A DNA stretch of 64,000 nucleotides, from NCBI GenBank assembly GCA_003241645.1, contig QFOX01000002.1, forward strand, positions 1 through 64,000, given 5' to 3'. The position numbers were made by a program, and so were the translations under genes. Within the stretch, counting starts at the first letter, position 1, and every line of letters starts with the position of its first letter. The DNA comes from Azospirillum brasilense (GTDB lineage: Bacteria > Pseudomonadota > Alphaproteobacteria > Rickettsiales > UBA3002). The notes under the pieces were generated by a model. The model worked only from the letters and a program-made list of their open reading frames with translations. It searched no databases and was not told the DNA's origin. Of the stretch, positions 59,286 to 64,000 are shown piece by piece.

Positions 59286-61330
59286 TGCAACCCGACGACG
59301 CCCGCACCGGCTACCGCCCGGATATTGACGGGCTGCGCGCCATTGCCATTCTCAGCGTGCTCATTTTCCACGCCGAAAAAACGTGGCTGCCCGGCGGGTT
59401 CATCGGGGTGGATCTGTTCTTCGTGATCTCGGGTTACCTCATCACCGGCATTCTGCTGCGCGACCTTGCGCTGCAGCGTTTTTCCATCCTCACCTTCTAC
59501 AAGCGGCGCGTGCGCCGCATCTTCCCGGCGTTGCTGGCGGTCATGGCCAGCTGCTTCGTGCTGGGCTGGTTCGCCCTGCTGCCCGACGAATTCCGCCAGT
59601 TGACCGCGCATATTTCCAGCGCCAGCGTGTTCATTTCCAATTTCGTGCTCTGGAAAGAAGCAGGCTATTTCGACGCCGCATCCGACGCGAAGCCCCTGCT
59701 GCATCTGTGGTCGCTAGGGGTGGAAGAACAATTCTACATTCTCTGGCCGCTGCTGATGTGGGCGGCGTGGCGCTGGAAGCGGCATGTGCTGGCGCTCATT
59801 GGCGTGCTGTTCGTGCTGTCACTGGGCATGAGCATTGCGTTCACCCCGAAATACGACGTGATGAGCTTCTACCTGCCCCTCACCCGCTTCTGGGAACTGA
59901 TGGCGGGCGGGCTGCTGGTCTACGGGCAGCAGCATTTCTCCACCGTTATGGCGCAGCAACACAGGCTGCGTGAAGCCCTCGCGGCGGCAGGACTCGGCTG
60001 CATCGCCATTGGCCTTACCACCATTACGCAGGACATGCCCTTTCCCGGCTGGCGCGCGCTGTGGCCGGTGCTGGGCGCGGTGCTGCTCATCGCCGCGGGG
60101 CCGAACGCATGGGTGAACCGCCACCTGCTCGCCAGCCGCCCCATGGTGTTCGTGGGGCTCATCAGCTACCCGCTTTATCTGTGGCACTGGCCCATCCTGT
60201 CGTTCATGTACCTGATGGAATCGGGGCAGGTGCTGCCGCACCTGAAGCTCGCAGGGGTGGCGCTTAGCGTGCTGCTTGCCTGGGGCACCATGCGCTACAT
60301 CGAAGCGCCCATTCGCTTCGGGCGCTATGCCACATCCACCCGCTGCCTGTGGGTGTTGCTGGGCTGCATGGTGGTGCTTGGTGCCGGCAGCGCCGTGGTG
60401 GATATGCAGCACGGCTCGGCGCGCACCCGCGGCATGGACCTGCCGAAACTGCACGACATGGAACAGATCGATGCGTTCCGCGCCACCCTGCCAAAATGCG
60501 ACGCCAAATACAAAGGGCAGGACCTGAACTGGTGCCACACCAACCTGCCCGGCCAGGCGAACTACGCGCTGCTGGGCGACAGCCACGCCGACCATTTGAT
60601 GCCCGGCATCACCGCGCTGGAAAAGCAACGCCACTGGTTACTCATCGGCAAATCTTCGTGCGCGCCGCTGGGCGGGCTGCACATCATCGAAAGCGGCCGG
60701 CCGGATGTGTGCGCCCAATCCAACCGCACCGCGCTGGATGCGGTGGTGGCCGACCGCGCCATTCGCACGGTGGTGGTGGCCATGCGCGGCAGCATTTATC
60801 TGGGCGACACCATCTCGCCGGAGAACCGCGGCAAGTTCGACCCCAGCTTCCTGACGCTGCAGGAAGTGGGCAGCGAGAAACCCGGCGACAAGCGCGAACT
60901 GTTCCTTGAAGGACTGCGCCGCACGGTGCGCAGCCTGCTGCTAAGCGGCAAACAGGTGGTGCTGTTCCTTGATGTGCCGGAGATGGATTTCGTGATGATG
61001 CGCTGCGTGGACCGCCCCATGACGCTGGCCGCCCCCGCCATGCCAACGCCCTGCGGCGTGGACCGCGCCAAGGTCGAGAAGATGCGTGCCGATTACCGCG
61101 CCATCACCCTGCAGGTGCAGAACGAATTCCCGGAAGTGTATGTGTATGACGCATTCCTGCCGCTGTGTGACGCTACCACCTGCTACGCCGCCGACGAGGC
61201 ACGGCTCTATTACCGCGACAGCAACCACCTCAGCCAGTATGGCAGCGCGAAAGTGGCGCGCGACTTTATAGCGTGGCTGGAAACACAAGGGCTGGTAGAT
61301 AAAGCGCCAGCGCCGTCACCGGAAAAATGA
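59285..61330 (+). CDS. OafA/YrhL-type O-acyltransferase with C-terminal SGNH domain
   Basis: A 681-residue membrane protein. The N-terminal AT3 domain (about 1-360) has roughly ten helices and YRPDIDGLRAIAILSVLIFH with the catalytic His, then FIGVDLFFVISGYLITG and RRVRRIFPALLA. A periplasmic SGNH-like domain follows (about 400-670): YALLGDSHADHLMPGI is block I, and DSNHLSQYGS carries the terminal Asp-His pair. Such fusions acylate LPS or glycans. Coupling to glmS by the TAATG overlap is unusual. Its last 65 bases overlap the convergent prepilin-peptidase-like gene. Confidence 0.93.
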   Translation: MQPDDARTGYRPDIDGLRAIAILSVLIFHAEKTWLPGGFIGVDLFFVISGYLITGILLRDLALQRFSILTFYKRRVRRIFPALLAVMASCFVLGWFALLPDEFRQLTAHISSASVFISNFVLWKEAGYFDAASDAKPLLHLWSLGVEEQFYILWPLLMWAAWRWKRHVLALIGVLFVLSLGMSIAFTPKYDVMSFYLPLTRFWELMAGGLLVYGQQHFSTVMAQQHRLREALAAAGLGCIAIGLTTITQDMPFPGWRALWPVLGAVLLIAAGPNAWVNRHLLASRPMVFVGLISYPLYLWHWPILSFMYLMESGQVLPHLKLAGVALSVLLAWGTMRYIEAPIRFGRYATSTRCLWVLLGCMVVLGAGSAVVDMQHGSARTRGMDLPKLHDMEQIDAFRATLPKCDAKYKGQDLNWCHTNLPGQANYALLGDSHADHLMPGITALEKQRHWLLIGKSSCAPLGGLHIIESGRPDVCAQSNRTALDAVVADRAIRTVVVAMRGSIYLGDTISPENRGKFDPSFLTLQEVGSEKPGDKRELFLEGLRRTVRSLLLSGKQVVLFLDVPEMDFVMMRCVDRPMTLAAPAMPTPCGVDRAKVEKMRADYRAITLQVQNEFPEVYVYDAFLPLCDATTCYAADEARLYYRDSNHLSQYGSAKVARDFIAWLETQGLVDKAPAPSPEK

Positions 61331-62021
61331 CCAGCGGCCGCAGCGGGCGGTTGGCAAAACGGAACACCAGCAGCGTGAATACCGGCACGCTCAGCAGCAG
61401 CCATTGCGGCATGGGCACCAGCGCACCGAACAGCACCATCCACCACACCCATGCGGCCTCAGTAGGTTTGAAGTCAGTGCGTGCAACGCGCGTGGCAAGC
61501 TTCAGCACCGCAAGGCACAGCACCAGCATGACCGCCGCGCCCTGCACCCAGCCATAAATGGTGCCTTCGGCCAGTGTGCGTGCCAGCGCCACCGCGGTGA
61601 GCGTGTAGCCAAGCACGCTGGCCGATACCCAGCCCTGCTGCCACTGAATGGCCGCCAGAATGGTGACGAACACGCCATAGGTAGCGGCCAGCAGGAAATA
61701 TTCGCTCACGCCGAATTTCAGGAAATAGCCCACGAAGAAGATGGCGCAGGCAAGCTCAATCAGCGTGTAGCTGCCCGGCACCGGCCCGGCGCAGTAGCGG
61801 CATTTGCCGCGCGTGGAAAGCCACGACAGAATCGGGAACAGGTCGATCGGCTTGAGGTCGGCGTTGCAATGGCCGCAGAACGGGTGACGTTCGAACGGGG
61901 TTTTGCCGCGCGGCAGGCGATACACCACCGAGCACGCATAGTTGCCCACCGCCGGGCCAATGACCGCCATGCACACAAGACCAATGAGCAGGAACTGGTG
62001 CGCTGCGACCCACGCCAGCAT
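61266..62021 (-). CDS. Prepilin-peptidase-like protein lacking the catalytic aspartates
   Basis: A 251-residue membrane protein. The N-terminal A24_N/methyltransferase-type domain is intact: GNYACSVVYRLPRGKTPFE, cysteine pairs C49/C52 (FCGHC) and C74/C77 (CRYC), FPILSWLSTRGKCRYC and YTLIELACAIFFVGYF. The following membrane half should carry two catalytic Asp (LLLIDLDH-type and GxGD motifs) but reads VTILAAIQWQQGWVSAS and FGALVPMPQWL instead. No type IV pilus gene adjoins. Its ATG overlaps the upstream EAL-like stop by one base. Confidence 0.8.
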   Translation of the reverse strand: MLAWVAAHQFLLIGLVCMAVIGPAVGNYACSVVYRLPRGKTPFERHPFCGHCNADLKPIDLFPILSWLSTRGKCRYCAGPVPGSYTLIELACAIFFVGYFLKFGVSEYFLLAATYGVFVTILAAIQWQQGWVSASVLGYTLTAVALARTLAEGTIYGWVQGAAVMLVLCLAVLKLATRVARTDFKPTEAAWVWWMVLFGALVPMPQWLLLSVPVFTLLVFRFANRPLRPLVIFPVTALALYLPALVFPATL

Positions 62022-63280
62022 TAGTTCTTGGCCACGGCGTCGGGGTTCAAAAGGCTATCGAGGTAGCGCCCCTGGAACAGCGAAAGCCCCACGGCCTTGC
62101 CATATTCAATGGCCTGCTCGTTGTCGCAGCGCGTGAGGATCACGCGGTTGCTGCCACAGATCTTGATCGCTTCCGCCACGCGGGCATTCTTCTCGTTCGT
62201 CGCGTCACGGGCATGGTCGCCGTTCCATTGCAGCTTGATAAGGTCGAAGCCCAAGCGCTTGCGGTCGATCTGCGGGAAGCTCAAATCCGTCACGCCATCG
62301 AGGCAGACACGGTAGCCAAGCTTCTGCACCGTGTCCTTCGCCAGCAGGAAGCCGCTCATATCGGTCAGCACGTCACCGATCTGCAGCTCGATCACCAGCG
62401 ACACTTTGGTGCTGGGCTTGATCGCCGCGTCGAACTCCGCAAAGCGGTTGGAAAGCAGCGTCGGCACGTTCAGGTTCAGGCTCACCGGGTTGGTGAGGTA
62501 GCGCACCGGATTTTTCTGGATGGCGTCGAGCATGCGCTCGTCCAGCCGCTGGGTGAGGTATTTGAACAGCCAGCGGTTGGAAAGCAGGTCGATCTCGGTG
62601 CCCAGTTCAGCGCGCAGTGCTGCGATGTTGATGTACATCTCGTCGAACACCGTGCGCACGGAATTATCCGGCATGTAGGCCACCACCGGCTGGCGGCGCA
62701 CCGTGCCCACAATGTCGGTGTCCTTCAGCGTCGCCTCAATGGTAGCGAGGCTGCTGGCGGTGAAATATTTCATCTCCGCGCGGGGGAAACCCATGGGCTT
62801 CATGCCAGAGGCCGCCATGGCCGCGGTCGCCGCCGGGCCAGCGGGCTTCTGCTGCGCGTGGTTCTGGCGCACGCGCATAACTAGGCGCTTCTTGCACAGC
62901 GCCATGAATACGTCCCACTCTTCTTCGATCTCGAACAGCGCGCAGAATTCGGGGTTCTCGTCGCCATCCGGCGAGTAGGAGAGCGGATCGTCCATGAACA
63001 GGTAGCGCAGCTGGAACATCATTTTGTCCATCAGCGGTTTGGGCATGGAGCGCACCATTACGTAGATGTTCGCGTCCTCGCACAAATAGATCGCGCCATC
63101 GCGGTCACCCAGCAGGTCGTTCATCAGGTTCGTGGCGATCTTGATCTGGTATTCGCTGCGGTAATGCTCCAGCAGCTTGCTGAAGTTGAACGCCACCGCC
63201 TGCCAGCCCTGCCGGTTCTCCTGCACGATATTGAGCAGCTCAATTAAATGGGCTTCGGGCTCTTTGGTGACGATACGCAT
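62021..63280 (-). CDS. Degenerate EAL-domain protein
   Basis: A 419-residue cytoplasmic protein. The C-terminal half follows the EAL pattern: QPVVAYMPDNSVRTVFDEMY stands where YQP-(10)-FEALLRW is expected, VSLNLNVPTLLSNRFAEF matches VNLS, SLVIELQIGDV matches LEITE, YRVCLDGVTDLSF replaces the catalytic DDFG, LIKLQWNGD matches IKID and GLSLFQGRYLDSLL the G-x-x-QGY ending. So it probably lacks c-di-GMP hydrolysis and may bind ligand or a partner. The N-terminal half (about 1-145) is unrecognised. It overlaps the prepilin-peptidase-like gene by one base. Confidence 0.75.
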   Translation of the reverse strand: MRIVTKEPEAHLIELLNIVQENRQGWQAVAFNFSKLLEHYRSEYQIKIATNLMNDLLGDRDGAIYLCEDANIYVMVRSMPKPLMDKMMFQLRYLFMDDPLSYSPDGDENPEFCALFEIEEEWDVFMALCKKRLVMRVRQNHAQQKPAGPAATAAMAASGMKPMGFPRAEMKYFTASSLATIEATLKDTDIVGTVRRQPVVAYMPDNSVRTVFDEMYINIAALRAELGTEIDLLSNRWLFKYLTQRLDERMLDAIQKNPVRYLTNPVSLNLNVPTLLSNRFAEFDAAIKPSTKVSLVIELQIGDVLTDMSGFLLAKDTVQKLGYRVCLDGVTDLSFPQIDRKRLGFDLIKLQWNGDHARDATNEKNARVAEAIKICGSNRVILTRCDNEQAIEYGKAVGLSLFQGRYLDSLLNPDAVAKN

Positions 63281-63301
63281 GGCGTGGGGCTGCCCTTCCG
63301 A

Positions 63302-63766
63302 TTATTCTTCTTCGTCTTCGTCCTCGTCTTCATGGTCCTCGTCGGTCTCGATATATTCCTCGAGATCGTCCACAAGGCGCTCCTCGCCCACCATTTCGGT
63401 GAACATTTCGTCATCGGCATCGTCGGAATTGGGATCGACCTCTTCTTCCTCGTGCTCTTCCACTTCCTCGAGCGAGGTCATCTCGACCTCTTCATCCTCG
63501 ATGGGCTCCAGATCATCGATCGCGCCATCCTCGCCCACGTCGGGCAGGTCCTCGGGCAGATCGTCGTCAGCGAACACGGCGGGCTTCTTGCGCACCGGCT
63601 CGGCTTTTTCCTTTTTGGGTTTGGCGGGCTTGGCTTTTACTTCTACCGCCTCTTTCCATGCATGCGCGCATTTCGGGCATGTGATCGGGTTTTCTGCCCC
63701 GAAATCATAGAACTTGGCTGCGCATTTCGGGCACTGCCGTTTGGTTCCAAGATTTGCTGCCGTCAT
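63302..63766 (-). CDS. TIGR02300/FYDLN-acid family protein
   Basis: A 154-residue protein. The N-terminal zinc-ribbon-like motif GTKRQCPKCAAKFYDFGAEN, with cysteines C12, C15, C30 and C33, is diagnostic for the FYDLN-acid family, restricted mainly to alphaproteobacteria. A Lys/Pro-rich segment is followed by a long Asp/Glu-rich tail (about residues 65-154, more than half acidic). The start at 63766 gives MTAANLGTKRQCPKC. Function is unknown. It is divergent from aroA across 126 bases, the standard arrangement. Confidence 0.95.
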   Translation of the reverse strand: MTAANLGTKRQCPKCAAKFYDFGAENPITCPKCAHAWKEAVEVKAKPAKPKKEKAEPVRKKPAVFADDDLPEDLPDVGEDGAIDDLEPIEDEEVEMTSLEEVEEHEEEEVDPNSDDADDEMFTEMVGEERLVDDLEEYIETDEDHEDEDEDEEE

Positions 63767-63892
63767 AGACCGACTCTCCGTACTTCCGTCGTCCCACCAA
63801 GGTGGGTGTAAATGATTGATGTGGGCGGAAACTTGCGTTAAGCACCCCGTGCATTCAGTAAGAATGAGCGCAAACGAAAACGCAACAGGTTT

Positions 63893-64000
63893 ATGGCATT
63901 GACTCAGAACAATTCCCATGGGGCCGCCGCCCCCGCGAAATCGCAGGCACAGGGTGCGCTGCGCGGCAGCATCACCGTGCCGGGCGACAAATCCATTTCG
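63893..64000 (+). CDS. aroA: 3-phosphoshikimate 1-carboxyvinyltransferase, N-terminal fragment (runs off the window)
   Basis: The first 36 codons of EPSP synthase, the sixth step of the shikimate pathway. After a non-conserved lead MALTQNNSHGAAAPAKSQAQ the sequence LRGSITVPGDKSIS matches the conserved N-terminal PGDKSIS site. AACAGG lies just upstream of the ATG at 63893. Divergent from the FYDLN-acid gene. Confidence 0.9.
   Translation, partial: MALTQNNSHGAAAPAKSQAQGALRGSITVPGDKSIS

Overview
The window is a gene-dense, GC-rich stretch of an alphaproteobacterial chromosome. The lineage call rests on gene order. Cell-wall and replication genes run in the order lytic transglycosylase, rlpA, dacA, tmk, holB, metG, tatD, metallo-hydrolase. 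Further alphaproteobacterial blocks are rpoZ-rel-pdxJ-acpS, a Caulobacter-like fliF-fliG-fliH/flbE-fliN-flbD-flhA block, and a FYDLN-acid gene divergent from aroA. FlhF and FlhG suggest polar flagellation. I cannot fix the order or genus. No phage, large transposon, CRISPR array or rRNA is visible. The only RNA gene I can support is one tRNA-Ser(GGA).

Layout. 1-2.8 kb: the 5' part of acnA (cut by the window edge) divergent from ccmA-ccmB, then dgkA. 2.8-14.1 kb: the leftward cell-wall/replication/tRNA-charging cluster, interrupted by two rightward genes, a small membrane protein, an LprI-like gene and a small GIY-YIG nuclease gene. 14.2-19.4 kb: a glycerol-1-phosphate dehydrogenase, then the 7-deazaguanine genes queF, queC and queE mixed with unknown small genes. 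19.5-21.7 kb: metZ and two DUF192 proteins. 21.9-26.9 kb: leftward rpoZ-rel-(unknown)-pdxJ-acpS with several palindromic repeats. 27-31.3 kb: lipA, an AT-rich membrane gene, ratA, an ICMT-like methyltransferase, a CmoA homologue and CorA. 31.4-36.4 kb: MarC, a hybrid histidine kinase and an anion permease. 36.5-42 kb: tRNA-Ser, an unknown protein, an FAD amine oxidase, a His-rich secreted protein, an M17 aminopeptidase and a MarR regulator. 42-53.2 kb: the rightward flagellar operon fliF-fliG-fliH-fliN-flbD-flhA-flhF-flhG plus a FliK-like gene. 53.2-57.3 kb: a polyprenyl diphosphate synthase, then a leftward sensor kinase, MarR/LdtR-like regulator and TAXI binding protein. 57.4-64 kb: glmS coupled to an O-acyltransferase, a prepilin-peptidase-like protein lacking its aspartates coupled to a degenerate EAL protein, a FYDLN-acid protein, and the start of aroA.

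The most unusual signals are palindromic repeats. A 68-bp repeat sits inside the pdxJ reading frame, adding about 23 residues, and a copy with one mismatch lies just after the rel stop codon 1.4 kb away. Three composite elements with GTCAT/ATGAC ends lie between genes at 19.4-23.3 kb. A related palindrome directly abuts the start codon of the small GIY-YIG nuclease gene, which suggests (unproven) that such nucleases and repeats are linked. Other points are a consensus CtrA box in front of a PleC/DivJ-like kinase, a queC-unknown-queF operon, a bacterial G1P dehydrogenase and a CmoA homologue without CmoB.

No gene-free stretch exceeds 300 bases. The longest gaps (41776-42037, 21709-21952, 23940-24158) are described as features.
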